Shown here: positions 49,589-59,077 of the stretch, piece after piece
Position numbering within the stretch: the stretch's first letter is position 1
Layout: each line of letters begins with the position of its first letter
Assembly: GCA_018823835.1 (NCBI GenBank)
Contig: JAHJHT010000013.1
Span: forward strand, 310,001 to 374,000
DNA from: Alphaproteobacteria bacterium
GTDB lineage: Bacteria; Pseudomonadota; Alphaproteobacteria; Rhizobiales; Rhizobiaceae
Length of the DNA stretch: 64,000 bases
Reading direction: 5' to 3'
Notes under the pieces: model-generated
Told to the model about the DNA's origin: nothing
The model's database searches: none
Seen by the model: the letters and a program-made list of their open reading frames with translations, nothing else
Position numbers and translations under genes: made by a program

Positions 49589-52162
49589 CTAGCCGCGCAT
49601 CTTCTCGCCCGACGGATCGAAGGGCGGCTCGACATTGATGCGGGCAGGGCGGCGGTGGCCCAGAATCTCGATCTCGAACATGCCTTCGCTTTCGTTCTCG
49701 GCGAGTTCGGCGGGCACATAGCCCTGCGCCATCGATTTTTCGACGTAATGCGCATAGCCGCCCGAGGTCACCCAGCCGACGACGCGCCAGTCGCCATCGA
49801 CCAGCCCGCGTACGGCAGACGCGCCGGTCGCCGCGGTCGAGCCGCGCACTTCCTTGCCGGCGGCGTCGAAGCGCGGCGCGCCGAATTCGTGCGTCTTGCC
49901 GACGGTGCCGTAGTCCTTCGATCCGACCCTGGCCCAGATCGGCTCGTCGCCCATCACGTCGGCATCCGTCGCCTCGACGATCATCGAGACACGCTTCAGC
50001 TTCGGACCGTCCGCATGCTCCTTCGCGGCTGCCTCGCGGCCGACAAAGTCGTTCTTCTCCAGCTTGACGAAGCGCTCCATGCCGCCTTCGAAGGGACCGT
50101 AGATCGGCCGCAGTTCGCGGAACCAGGTCGGAAAATTCTTTTCCAGGCGCATCGACAGCAGGGCGCGCATGCCGAAATCGACGATGCCGAATTCCTCGCC
50201 GGCCTTCTTGATCTCGGCATAGACCAGCCGCTCATAGGCCGGCGCCATCCAGATCTCGTAGCCGAGGTCGCCGGTATAGGTAATGCGGTTGACCATGCAG
50301 GGCGCGCCGCCGACCGCCATCTCGCGGAAATCCATGAAGCGGAAGGCCTTCGACGACACGTCGACGTCGACCAGCTTCTGCAGCAGTTCCTGGCTCTTGG
50401 AGCCGGCGATCGACAGGCCGACCAGCGTCTGGTCGAAGCGGTGGATGCGCACCGAGCCGTCCTTCGGCAGGTGCTTTTCGAACCAGCGCATGTGGTACTT
50501 GGCGGCGGCCGAGGAGCCCCAGATCATGTAGCGCTCGTCGCCGGCCCTGGCGATGGTGAAGTCGCCGATCAGCTTGCCGAACTCGTTCAGCATCGGCGTC
50601 AGCACGATGCGGCCCTTCTTCGGCATGCGGTTGGTCATCAGCCGGTTGAGGAAATCCTCCGCGCCGGCGCCCGAAACCTCGTACTTTGCGAAGTTGGCGA
50701 TCTCGGTGACTCCGACCCGCTCGCGCACGGCGCGCACCTCGTTGCCGACGTGCTCGAAATCGTTGGAGCGGTGGAAGGAGACGATGTCCTTGGGCTCGGA
50801 GCCCTCCGGCGCAAACCAGAGCGGCGTCTCCAGCCCCCACGAGTCGCCCATCACGGCGTTCTGCTTGACCATCGTGTCGTAGAGCGGCGTGGTCTGCGCC
50901 GGCCTTGCCGCCGGCAGTTCTTCATTCGGGAAGCGGATCGAGAAACGGCGCGAGTAGTTTTCGCGCACCTTGGCGTTGGTGTAGCGCAGGCTCGCCCATT
51001 CACCCCAGCGCGCCACGTCCATACCCCAAACGTCGAAGCCCGGATCGCCGTTTACCATCCAGTTCGAGAGCGCTAGGCCGACGCCGCCGCCTTGCGAAAA
51101 GCCGGCCATCACGCCGCAAGCGACCCAGTAGTTGGTCAGGCCCTGCACCGGGCCGACCAGCGGGTTGCCGTCGGGCGCGAAGGTGAAGGGGCCGTTGATG
51201 ACCTGCTTGATGCCGGCATTCGCAATGCCCGGGAAATGCTGGAAGCCGAGTTCCAGCGATGGCGCGATGCGGTCAAGGTCGGGCGCCAGCAGCTCGTGGC
51301 CGAAATCCCACGGCGTGTTGACCGGCGACCACGGCTTGCAGGCCTTCTCATAGGTGCCGAGCAGGATGCCGTTGCGCTCCTGGCGCGTGTAGATCTCGCC
51401 CTTGAAGTCGAGCACGCCGACCATCTCGCGGCCGGTCTCCTTGTTGAAGGCCTCGACCTCGGGCATCGGCTCGGTGAGGAGGTACATGTGCTCCATGGCC
51501 AGCACCGGCAGCTCGACGCCGACCATGCGGCCGATCTCGCGCGCCCACAGGCCGCCGCAGTTCACCACGTGCTCGGCCTTGACCGTTCCCTGCTCGGTGA
51601 TGACGTTCCAGGTGCCGTCCGGCTCCTGCGTCAGTTCCTTGACCGGGTTTCGGAGCACGATTTCGGCGCCGAGTTTCTTTGCCGCCTTGGAGTAGGCAAT
51701 CGTCGTGCCTGAGGGGTCGAGATGGCCTTCCACCGGGTCCCACATGGCGCCGACGAAATGGCTCTCGTCCATGAAGGGAAACATCGCCTTGGCTTCGGAT
51801 GGCGTGATCAGCTCGGTGTCCATGCCGAGATAGCGGCCCTTGGCGTGCGCGAGCCGCAGGAAGTCCATGCGCTCGGGGCTGTCGGCCAGCATCACGCCGC
51901 CGGTCAGGTGCAGCGAGCAGGACTGGCCGGAAAGCTCCTCCAGCTCCTTGTAGAGCTGCACCGTATAGGCCTGCAGCTTGGCGACGTTGGGGTCGCCGTT
52001 CAGCGTGTGGAAGCCGCCCGCCGCATGCCAGGACGAGCCGGAGGTCAGCTCCGAGCGCTCGATCAGCATGATGTCGGTCCAGCCGGCCTTGGCCAGGTGA
52101 TAGAGCACCGAACAACCGACGACGCCGCCACCGATGACAACCGCTTTGACGTGAGATTTCAT
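49589..52162 (-). CDS. DMGDH-like FAD and GcvT-domain oxidoreductase, partner of MttB copy 2
   Basis: An 857-residue protein with FAD motif GGGVVG (11-16) and SGSSWHAAGG (41-50), whose His46 is the covalent-FAD residue of the family. The C-terminal half is a GcvT-like folate-binding domain (MRALLSMRLEKNFPTWFRELRP). It lies 76 bp downstream of the second MttB gene on the same strand, so dimethylglycine formed by MttB-type demethylation could be oxidised to sarcosine and then to glycine by SoxBDAG. Normal family length. Confidence 0.88.
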   Translation of the reverse strand: MKSHVKAVVIGGGVVGCSVLYHLAKAGWTDIMLIERSELTSGSSWHAAGGFHTLNGDPNVAKLQAYTVQLYKELEELSGQSCSLHLTGGVMLADSPERMDFLRLAHAKGRYLGMDTELITPSEAKAMFPFMDESHFVGAMWDPVEGHLDPSGTTIAYSKAAKKLGAEIVLRNPVKELTQEPDGTWNVITEQGTVKAEHVVNCGGLWAREIGRMVGVELPVLAMEHMYLLTEPMPEVEAFNKETGREMVGVLDFKGEIYTRQERNGILLGTYEKACKPWSPVNTPWDFGHELLAPDLDRIAPSLELGFQHFPGIANAGIKQVINGPFTFAPDGNPLVGPVQGLTNYWVACGVMAGFSQGGGVGLALSNWMVNGDPGFDVWGMDVARWGEWASLRYTNAKVRENYSRRFSIRFPNEELPAARPAQTTPLYDTMVKQNAVMGDSWGLETPLWFAPEGSEPKDIVSFHRSNDFEHVGNEVRAVRERVGVTEIANFAKYEVSGAGAEDFLNRLMTNRMPKKGRIVLTPMLNEFGKLIGDFTIARAGDERYMIWGSSAAAKYHMRWFEKHLPKDGSVRIHRFDQTLVGLSIAGSKSQELLQKLVDVDVSSKAFRFMDFREMAVGGAPCMVNRITYTGDLGYEIWMAPAYERLVYAEIKKAGEEFGIVDFGMRALLSMRLEKNFPTWFRELRPIYGPFEGGMERFVKLEKNDFVGREAAAKEHADGPKLKRVSMIVEATDADVMGDEPIWARVGSKDYGTVGKTHEFGAPRFDAAGKEVRGSTAATGASAVRGLVDGDWRVVGWVTSGGYAHYVEKSMAQGYVPAELAENESEGMFEIEILGHRRPARINVEPPFDPSGEKMRG

Positions 52163-52238
52163 GAGGATAGGTCCGTATGTGAAGAGAATGAATCCGTTGC
52201 CGGCGTGAGACGGCGGTCAGCGATTGGTGGCAGGGAAC

Positions 52239-53816
52239 TCAAAAATCCGTCGGCGCGCCGCCTTCGGCGGTGCGCTTTGCGACGAAGGCGTCGAGCTCCT
52301 CGCGGATGGCGGGGTCCATGTAGGGCTCCTCGTAGGCGGCGAGCCGTTCCTTCCAGACGCGATTGGCGCGCTCCAGCACGGTCGGGCTGCCAGCCTCGGC
52401 CCAGCTCTCGAAATTGCGCCAGTCCGACAGGATCGGCGAGTAGAACGCCGTCTTGTAGCGTTCCTGCGTGTGCTGGGTACCGAAGAAGTGGCCGCCCGGT
52501 CCGACCGAGCGGATCGCCTCGACGCCGAGCGCGTCTTCCGAAAGGTCGAGCGGGGTCAGGAACTCGGCGACCATCTGCAGCAGGTCGATGTCGAGGATCG
52601 TCTTTTCGTAGGAACAGCGCAGCCCGCCTTCCAGCCAGCCGGCCGAATGCAGCATGAAGTTGGCGCCGCTCTGCACCGCGCCCCAGAGCGAGAAGACGCT
52701 CTCATAGGCGGCCTGCGCATCGACCTGGTTGGCGGCGCAGACATTGGAGGTGCGGTAGGGAATCTTGTAGCGGCGCGCCAGCTGCCCGCCGACGAGCTGC
52801 GCCTTCATGTATTCGGGCGTGCCGAAGGCCGGCGCGCCCGACTTCATGTCGACGTTGGAGGTGAAGCCGCCATAGCCGGCCGGCGCGCCCTTCTTCACCA
52901 TCTGCGTGAAGGCGATGCCCGACAGCGCCTCGGCGTTCTGCTGCACCAGCGCGCCGGCGATCGTCACCGGCGCCATGGCGCCGGCCAGCGTGAACGGCGT
53001 GATGATGACGATCTGGCCGTTGCCCGACATCTGGATGATGCCTTCCATCATCGGCACGTCGAGCTTGAGCGGCGAGTTGGTGTTGATGATGGTGTAGACC
53101 GACGGCTCGTCCTGCAGCTGCTCGCGTGAAACACCACGCGCGATGCGGGCCAGTTCGATGCCGTCGACATTGCGCTCCTTGCCGAGCGAATAGATGTGAA
53201 ACGCCTTGTCGGTCAGCGTGGCGAGGTCGCGGATGCATTCGAGATGGCGCACGCCCGGATGGATGTCGGTCGGCTCGACCGGATAGCCGCCGGTCGTGTT
53301 CAGCACGTTGTGCATCTGCGCCAGCTTGATGAGATTGCGGAAATCCACCTGGTTTCCGGGACGGCGGCCGCTGTCGAGATCGGAGCAGTTGGGCGCCGAG
53401 CCCATCTGCGAGAAGATCAGATTGTTGCCGCCGAAACGGACGTTGTGCGCCGGATTGCGCGCGTGCAGCGTGAATTCCGACGGGCAGTGCGCGACCAGTT
53501 CCATCAGCATGTCGCTGTCGAAATGCACCCGCTCGGTGCCTTCGCGCACGTCGGCGCCATGTTCCTTCATGATGCGGCGCGCCTCTTCGTGCAGCACGTC
53601 GACGCCGATTTCCTTGAGAACCTTCAGTGAGGCCAGGTGGATCGATTCCAGCTCGTCGTCCGACACCAGCTTGGTCGGCTGGAACGGGTTCTTCAGCTGC
53701 CGGAATGCCGGCTGTTCGAAGGCGGCCGAGCCCCGGGCACGGCTTCCGGCGCGGCCGCCGCGGCGGGCCCTGTCGGTGGCCAGCGGTGGTTCAGCAGGTT
53801 GAAGAGCTGCGGTCAT
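52239..53816 (-). CDS. MttB-family corrinoid methyltransferase (non-pyrrolysine), copy 2
   Basis: A 525-residue MttB-family methyltransferase, again with no in-frame stop codon, so non-pyrrolysine. Conserved segments include NFMLHSAGWLEGGL and SVGPGGHFFGTQHT. Start ATG 53816 has GAGG at good spacing; earlier in-frame starts are in intergenic sequence. N-terminus is Arg-rich (residues 16-30). It has no own corrinoid gene; it likely shares the one at 29237. Downstream DMGDH-like gene suggests a dimethylglycine product, hence glycine betaine as substrate (inferred). Confidence 0.92.
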   Translation of the reverse strand: MTAALQPAEPPLATDRARRGGRAGSRARGSAAFEQPAFRQLKNPFQPTKLVSDDELESIHLASLKVLKEIGVDVLHEEARRIMKEHGADVREGTERVHFDSDMLMELVAHCPSEFTLHARNPAHNVRFGGNNLIFSQMGSAPNCSDLDSGRRPGNQVDFRNLIKLAQMHNVLNTTGGYPVEPTDIHPGVRHLECIRDLATLTDKAFHIYSLGKERNVDGIELARIARGVSREQLQDEPSVYTIINTNSPLKLDVPMMEGIIQMSGNGQIVIITPFTLAGAMAPVTIAGALVQQNAEALSGIAFTQMVKKGAPAGYGGFTSNVDMKSGAPAFGTPEYMKAQLVGGQLARRYKIPYRTSNVCAANQVDAQAAYESVFSLWGAVQSGANFMLHSAGWLEGGLRCSYEKTILDIDLLQMVAEFLTPLDLSEDALGVEAIRSVGPGGHFFGTQHTQERYKTAFYSPILSDWRNFESWAEAGSPTVLERANRVWKERLAAYEEPYMDPAIREELDAFVAKRTAEGGAPTDF

Positions 53817-53925
53817 GAAATCCTCACGCGGTGCTATGATGCGCTGCATCATGGACCGGCGGGCGCGGCAGGGTTGCGGAGCCGGCGACCCTTTGCGCGA
53901 GGGATGCGACATTGCGCAACTTGTC

Positions 53926-53941
53926 TTGCCTGTACAGGAAA
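53926..53941. promoter_or_regulatory. Palindrome upstream of MttB copy 2
   Basis: CCTGTACAGG palindrome (53929-53938) in a near-symmetric TTGCCTGTACAGGAAA context, about 113 bp before the MttB start. Candidate regulator site; partner unknown. Confidence 0.4.
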
Positions 53942-53971
53942 GGGCGCGTCCCGGGGCAAGGACACGCCCTT
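53940..53971 (-). terminator. Terminator-like hairpin after the small TM protein gene
   Basis: AAGGGCGCGTCC / GGACACGCCCTT with one mismatch, followed on the minus strand by TTTCC. Downstream of the 54000 gene. Confidence 0.5.
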
Positions 53972-53999
53972 CAAACTGCCGCCTGCAGGCAGGCGATGC

Positions 54000-54257
54000 C
54001 TAGGATGCCGCGGCGAGCGCCAGCGCGCCGAAGGGCTCCGCGTGCGTCGCCATGTTGTAGGCAATGAGTACTGCAACCGCCAGCCATGCCGCGACCGCGA
54101 AGCGTCCGGGCAGGGCCTTGGATGTAACAGATCCGCCTGAAGACTTGCTCGCATTACGCCTGGGCCCGGCATCGGATATCAATCCGCGCCGCCGCGCCCA
54201 GAATTCGAGGTCGCCAGACGGTACGTCGTACTTGTCGACCGTCCATGACTGTTCCAT
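54000..54257 (-). CDS. Small single-TM protein of unknown function
   Basis: An 85-residue protein with charged N-terminal half and one C-terminal membrane helix (FAVAAWLAVAVLIAYNMA). ATG 54257 (MEQSWTVDKYDVP) has AGAGGGA. No family recognised. Confidence 0.6.
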   Translation of the reverse strand: MEQSWTVDKYDVPSGDLEFWARRRGLISDAGPRRNASKSSGGSVTSKALPGRFAVAAWLAVAVLIAYNMATHAEPFGALALAAAS

Positions 54258-54561
54258 TTCAAAAATTCCCTCTTGGTTCATGACTGTGCCACCAGCCGTG
54301 CCCTGACTTAGGGTTACTGTGTATCGGACCGATGCTGCGGGATTTCAGCTGTGTATCCGTGCGGTTTCTCGGAAAAAGCAACAAAACAGGGCATAATCGG
54401 TCAATTCAGCCTGACAGTGCCGGTTTTCGTGGCGCTCGCGGCTGCGCCCGATCCCTTGTCCTGAAAAGAATGCGCCGGAAAATGGCTACCGCTGTCCCGG
54501 CTGCGACGCATATGCCGCCGGACGCTGAGGCGCAGTCCGAAAAGCTGTGCTAGCGGAGGCG
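54258..54561. other. Gene-free divergent intergenic region
   Basis: About 300 bp between the small TM protein and the MFS transporter. Somewhat AT-rich around 54370-54400. I see no confident promoter, repeat or RNA gene; a short open frame on the + strand lacks coding features. Confidence 0.5.
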
Positions 54562-55746
54562 ATGCAGATTCGCTCTTCGCCCGAAGTGCCCGACCAGCCC
54601 ATGCCGCGCGCCGCTCTCCTCGGTGTCACCGCCAGCGTGTCGGTCTTTGCCGTCGCGCAGGGACTGAGCTACCCGCTGTTTACCTTCCTGATGCAGCGCC
54701 AGGGCATGTCGCCTTCCTATATCGGCCTGTCGGCGGCCATGACGCCCGCCGGGCTGATCGCCTCGTCGATCTTTGTGCCGGCGCTCGTCGAGCGTTTCGG
54801 GGCGAGGGGGCTCGCCGTGTTCAGCGCGCTCGCCGCAGCCATCCTATTTGCGGCGATCGGCCTGATGCAGAACGATTTCGCCTGGTTTCCGGTGCGTTTC
54901 CTGATCGGCGTGGCGATCAACCCGCTCTACATACTGGGCGAGGTGTGGATGATCGCGCTGGCGCCCGAGGCGCGTCGCGGCCGCATCATGGGCATCTTCA
55001 ACGCGGTTACCGGGGCCGGCTACGCCGCCGGCCCGCTGACGCTGGCGCTGGTCGGCAGCCATGGCTGGCCGCCCTTGCTGGTGGGCGTCGTCGGCTTCAC
55101 CGGCTGCGCGCTGATCCTCTATCTGACCACCGCAAACCTCGCCGGCTTCGAGGCGGACGAAGAAAGGCCGGGCGGCTTCTGGAGTTTCTGGCGGCTGGCG
55201 CCCGCGCTGCTCGTCGCCGTAACCGTGGCAGCGGCGACCCAGCAGAGCGTCTATTCGCTGCTGCCGGTCTTTGGCGCCGCCTATGCGCTGCCGTCTCCGA
55301 CGCTAGCGGCAATGATTTCGGTAATGTCGCTCGGCAACATCGTGCTGCAGATTCCGCTGGGCCTGTTGGCCGAACGCTTCGGCGCGCGCTCCATGATCGT
55401 CGTCTGTGCGGCGTTCACCATGGCTTGCGCGCTTTCACTGACGGCCGTCATCACCACGCCGCTGGTCTGGCCGGTGCTGCTCGTCATCGGTGGCGTCGGC
55501 TACGGTGTCTATACGATGGCGCTGGTCGAGCTCGGCAACCGCTTCCGCGGTTCGATGCTGGTCGCCGGCAACGCCGCCTTCGGGTTGATGTGGGGCGTCG
55601 GCGGCATCATCGGCCCGCCGGGATCTGGCTTTGCGATCCAGCATGTCGGCCCGAGCGGCCTGCCAGCCGTCATCGCGGTGCTGAGCGGCACGCTCGTCGT
55701 CTTTTCCCTCTACCGCAGCCTCGTGCGCTGGCGCCGCGACCGGTGA
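54562..55746 (+). CDS. MFS transporter
   Basis: A 394-residue major facilitator protein with about 12 hydrophobic segments and paired MFS-type loop motifs (ERFGARGLAVF and ERFGARSMIVV at matching positions in the two halves). ATG 54562 follows GGAGG; GTG 54547 is a longer option. Substrate unknown. Confidence 0.88.
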   Translation: MQIRSSPEVPDQPMPRAALLGVTASVSVFAVAQGLSYPLFTFLMQRQGMSPSYIGLSAAMTPAGLIASSIFVPALVERFGARGLAVFSALAAAILFAAIGLMQNDFAWFPVRFLIGVAINPLYILGEVWMIALAPEARRGRIMGIFNAVTGAGYAAGPLTLALVGSHGWPPLLVGVVGFTGCALILYLTTANLAGFEADEERPGGFWSFWRLAPALLVAVTVAAATQQSVYSLLPVFGAAYALPSPTLAAMISVMSLGNIVLQIPLGLLAERFGARSMIVVCAAFTMACALSLTAVITTPLVWPVLLVIGGVGYGVYTMALVELGNRFRGSMLVAGNAAFGLMWGVGGIIGPPGSGFAIQHVGPSGLPAVIAVLSGTLVVFSLYRSLVRWRRDR

Positions 55747-55969
55747 TCGACGCCCTCTTGATAGGCAGCGGCCGGCTCGACTACAGTCGCACCATGGCTT
55801 GCAGTGACAGGCAACATATTCTGGGCGACTTCGCCTCCAAACCGTCGTCCCGGACACTGCATGCCGAGATGCTGCGGCTCTGCGCGCGCATCGGCTATTC
55901 GCCGCCTCCGTCACGCTGAATTCCTTCGCCCGGCTCTGCCGGACAGATTCAACGGAGGGCTGCAAGCCC

Positions 55970-57343
55970 ATGACCTACAAGAACCATTCGCTGAAGCAGC
56001 TGCAGGCGATCGACGCCTCGCACCATCTTCATCCCTTCACCGACCACCGCGAGCTGCGTGAGTCCGGCTCGCGCATGATCGTCGGCGCCAAGGGTCCCTA
56101 TGTCTATGACAGCGAGGGGCACGAGCTGCTCGACGGCATGGCCGGACTGTGGTGCGTCAGCATCGGCTACGGCCGCGACGAACTGGCCGAGGTGGCCTAC
56201 GAGCAGATGAAGGAGCTGCCCTACTACAATTCCTTCTTCAAGTCGGCGACGCCGCCGGCGGTGCTGCTTGCCCAGAAACTCGCCGAGATTGCCCCGAAAG
56301 GGCTCAACCAGGTGTTCTTCGGCTCGTCGGGCTCGGAAAGCAACGATACGGCGCTCAGGCTGGTGCGTCATTTCTGGGCGCTGGAGGGCAAGCCGGAGAA
56401 GAACCGCATCATCTCGCGCAAGATGGCCTATCACGGCTCGACGGTTGCCGGGACGTCGCTCGGCGGCATGGAAGGCATGCACAACCAGCTCGGCGGCGCG
56501 GTGCCCAACATCGTGCATGTGATGATGCCTTATGCCTACGAACTGGCGGAACCCGGCGAGAGCGAGCACGATTTCGGGCTGCGCGCTGCCAAGGCCATCG
56601 AGGACGCCATCCTCGAAGTCGGCGCCGACAAGGTGGCGGCCTTCATCGGCGAGCCGATCATGGGGGCAGGCGGCGTCAAGATCCCGCCGGCGAGCTACTG
56701 GCCGGAAGTCCAGCGCATCTGCCGCAAATACGACGTGCTGCTGATGCTCGACGAAGTCATCACCGGCTATGGCCGCACCGGCGAATGGTTCGCGGCCCAG
56801 ACCTTCGGCATCGAGCCCGACACGATGACCACGGCCAAGGCGCTGACCTCCGGCTACCTGCCGCTGTCGGCGCTTTTCGTCGGCGACCGCATCGCCAAGA
56901 CCCTGGTCGACAAGGGCGGCGAGTTCTACCACGGCTACACTTATTCGGGGCACCCTGTGTGCTGCGCCGTGGCGCTGAAGAACCTCGAGATCATCGAGCG
57001 CGAAGGGCTGATCGAGCGCGTCAGGACCGACACCGGCCCCTATTTCGCCAAGGCGCTGCAGGAGCGGGTTTCGGGGCATCCGCTGGTCGGCGAGACGCGT
57101 GCCATCGGGTTGATGGGCGCCATCGAGATTGTCAGCGACAAGCAGACGCGTGAGCGCTTCCAGCCGGTCGGCAGGGCGGCCGTCCTGGTGCGCGATCACG
57201 CGATCGCCAACGGGCTGATGCTGCGCGCCACGGGCGACACGATGATTCTTTCGCCGCCGCTGATCTGGACGCGCGAGACGATCGACCTTGCCTGCGAGCG
57301 CATCCTGAAGGCGCTCGACCTGGCTGAAGCCGACCTGCGCTAG
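55970..57343 (+). CDS. Class III PLP-dependent aminotransferase
   Basis: A 457-residue aminotransferase. Pyridoxal phosphate Lys290 lies in TTAKALTSGYLPLSA and the pyridine-N Asp261 in LMLDEVITGYGRTGEW. Class III members transfer omega-amino groups (putrescine, beta-alanine, taurine and similar) to pyruvate or 2-oxoglutarate. Followed by a strong terminator. Specific substrate unknown. Confidence 0.9.
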   Translation: MTYKNHSLKQLQAIDASHHLHPFTDHRELRESGSRMIVGAKGPYVYDSEGHELLDGMAGLWCVSIGYGRDELAEVAYEQMKELPYYNSFFKSATPPAVLLAQKLAEIAPKGLNQVFFGSSGSESNDTALRLVRHFWALEGKPEKNRIISRKMAYHGSTVAGTSLGGMEGMHNQLGGAVPNIVHVMMPYAYELAEPGESEHDFGLRAAKAIEDAILEVGADKVAAFIGEPIMGAGGVKIPPASYWPEVQRICRKYDVLLMLDEVITGYGRTGEWFAAQTFGIEPDTMTTAKALTSGYLPLSALFVGDRIAKTLVDKGGEFYHGYTYSGHPVCCAVALKNLEIIEREGLIERVRTDTGPYFAKALQERVSGHPLVGETRAIGLMGAIEIVSDKQTRERFQPVGRAAVLVRDHAIANGLMLRATGDTMILSPPLIWTRETIDLACERILKALDLAEADLR

Positions 57344-57356
57344 TCCGCAGCGCGGC

Positions 57357-57384
57357 AGGGTGCGGCTTTTCGGCCGCACCCTTT
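57357..57384 (+). terminator. Rho-independent terminator
   Basis: Stem AGGGTGCGGC-TTTTCG-GCCGCACCCT then TTT, just after the aminotransferase stop. Confidence 0.8.
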
Positions 57385-57484
57385 CGCAATCGCCCGATCA
57401 TCGATCAGTGAACAGGAACGAAACGCGGCTGGCCGGCTTATAGTGTGCACGCCGCATCCCGGCGTTTTCAGCATCGGAAGTTCC

Positions 57485-57844
57485 ATGAAAAAGCAGCGCA
57501 AGACCGCACGGCAGTCGACGTCGATCGCCGGAGACCTCATGCTCGCGCCTATGGTGGCGCTGATGCGACTGCCGTTGATGGCAGCCGAAGCCGGCAGCGG
57601 TCAAACGCGCCGCGCCGAGACCGAACGTGCTGTCCACGAAAAGACCTCGGCAATCGCCGAGGGCGTATTCGCCGCCCAGATGTCGCTGATCCATTCGGCC
57701 ACTCAGTTCTGGCCCGAGGTGTTTTCAGGCAGGACGCCTTCGATCCTCAATGGCGTCGCTGTCGAGCGCACGGTGAACGCCGCGCTCAGGCCGGCAAGCC
57801 GGCGCGTCAAGGCCAATTTCAAGAGATTGTCGCCGCTTGGCTGA
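57485..57844 (+). CDS. Phasin-like hypothetical protein
   Basis: A 119-residue helical, Ala-rich protein (MKKQRKTARQSTSIAGDLM onward, ERAVHEKTSAIAEGVFAAQM). Its size and helical composition resemble phasin-family proteins of PHB granules, but similarity is weak. Starts at ATG 57485 after GGAAG. Confidence 0.5.
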   Translation: MKKQRKTARQSTSIAGDLMLAPMVALMRLPLMAAEAGSGQTRRAETERAVHEKTSAIAEGVFAAQMSLIHSATQFWPEVFSGRTPSILNGVAVERTVNAALRPASRRVKANFKRLSPLG

Positions 57845-58096
57845 TACGGCAAAGACCGCGCTCCCGACAGGAACACGGCTTTGCCATCGATACGCATGGC
57901 CCATCGCCAACAATACACTGCGATGGTAACGGCTCCGGTACGCGAGACCTGATCCGGAGCGTGGAGGCGGCTGCGATGACCGCCTCGCAGTCCGTTCTAT
58001 AGGGACATCGTTACCGCGCGGTTATCAGGAGATTAAGCAAACCTAAATTTGCGACTTTTCTTGCCTAATTCGCAAATATACCTGCGAAACAAATAT

Positions 58097-58981
58097 TTAC
58101 GCAGGGTTATCCCGGAGATAGCGGATGATCGCGGAAAAGTCCTCGTGGCCGTGGCCGCTCTCGTTGAAGCGGCCGTAGAGTTCCGCCGCATGCTTGCCCA
58201 GGGGCGTGGAGGCGCCGGCCGATTTGGCCGCGTCCTGTGACAGTCCGAGGTCCTTCAGCATCAGGGCCGCGGCAAATCCCGGACGATAATCATTGTTGGC
58301 CGGCGAGGTGGGCACCGGACCCGGCACCGGGCAGTAGGTGGTCAGCGACCAGCACTGGCCTGACGAGGTCGAGGCGACGTCGAACAGCGCCTGGTGCGAC
58401 AGGCCGAGCTTTTCTGCCAGCACGAAGGCCTCGCCGACGCCGATCATCGAGATGCCGAGGATCATGTTGTTGCAGATCTTGGCCGCCTGGCCGGCGCCCG
58501 CCGCGCCGCAATGCACGATCTTGCCGGCCATCGGTTTGAGGATCGGCTCGGCTTTGGCGAAGGCTTCTTCCGAGCCGCCGGCCATGAAGGTCAGCGTGCC
58601 GGCCGCCGCACCGCCCGTGCCGCCCGAAACCGGCGCGTCGATCGACAGCAGCCCGTGGCTGGCAGCGATCTCGTGCGCCTTGCGCGCCGAATCGACGTCG
58701 ATGGTCGAGCTGTCGATGATCAGCGTGCCCTTGGACGCTACCGCCGCGATCTCCTCATGCACCGACAGAACGTGCTTGCCAGCCGGCAGCATGGTGATGA
58801 CCACTTCCGCGCCCTTTACCGCGGCGGCGACATCGGCTTCCGCGACGACGCCATTGTCGGCCGCGATCGACAGGTTTTCCGGCTGCAGGTCGAAACCCTG
58901 CACCGCGTGACCCGCCCTGACGAGGTTGGCGGCCATCGGGTTGCCCATATTGCCGAGGCCGATGAAGGCGATGGTGGTCAT
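58097..58981 (-). CDS. mmsB: 3-hydroxyisobutyrate dehydrogenase
   Basis: A 294-residue NAD-dependent dehydrogenase of the 3-HIBDH family: GLGNMGNPMAANLVRAGH (NAD motif), DAPVSGGTGGAAAGTL and QAAKICNNM (catalytic Lys). It oxidises 3-hydroxyisobutyrate to methylmalonate semialdehyde in valine breakdown; paralogues act on related beta-hydroxyacids, including 3-hydroxypropionate. ATG has GGAGG. In operon with the acyl-CoA dehydrogenase (96 bp apart). Confidence 0.9.
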   Translation of the reverse strand: MTTIAFIGLGNMGNPMAANLVRAGHAVQGFDLQPENLSIAADNGVVAEADVAAAVKGAEVVITMLPAGKHVLSVHEEIAAVASKGTLIIDSSTIDVDSARKAHEIAASHGLLSIDAPVSGGTGGAAAGTLTFMAGGSEEAFAKAEPILKPMAGKIVHCGAAGAGQAAKICNNMILGISMIGVGEAFVLAEKLGLSHQALFDVASTSSGQCWSLTTYCPVPGPVPTSPANNDYRPGFAAALMLKDLGLSQDAAKSAGASTPLGKHAAELYGRFNESGHGHEDFSAIIRYLRDNPA

Positions 58982-59077
58982 GTGTTCCTCCGGAAGGTCA
59001 AGAAAGCATGGTCAATGGACAAGGGTGAACCGGGACGGACGCTGAGCACTTCGATTCAGCCGTGTCCCATTCACCCG

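Noticed and set aside
55794..55919. 41-codon open frame between the MFS and aminotransferase genes
   Set aside because: No clear ribosome-binding site or conserved feature; likely the tail of a shadow frame.
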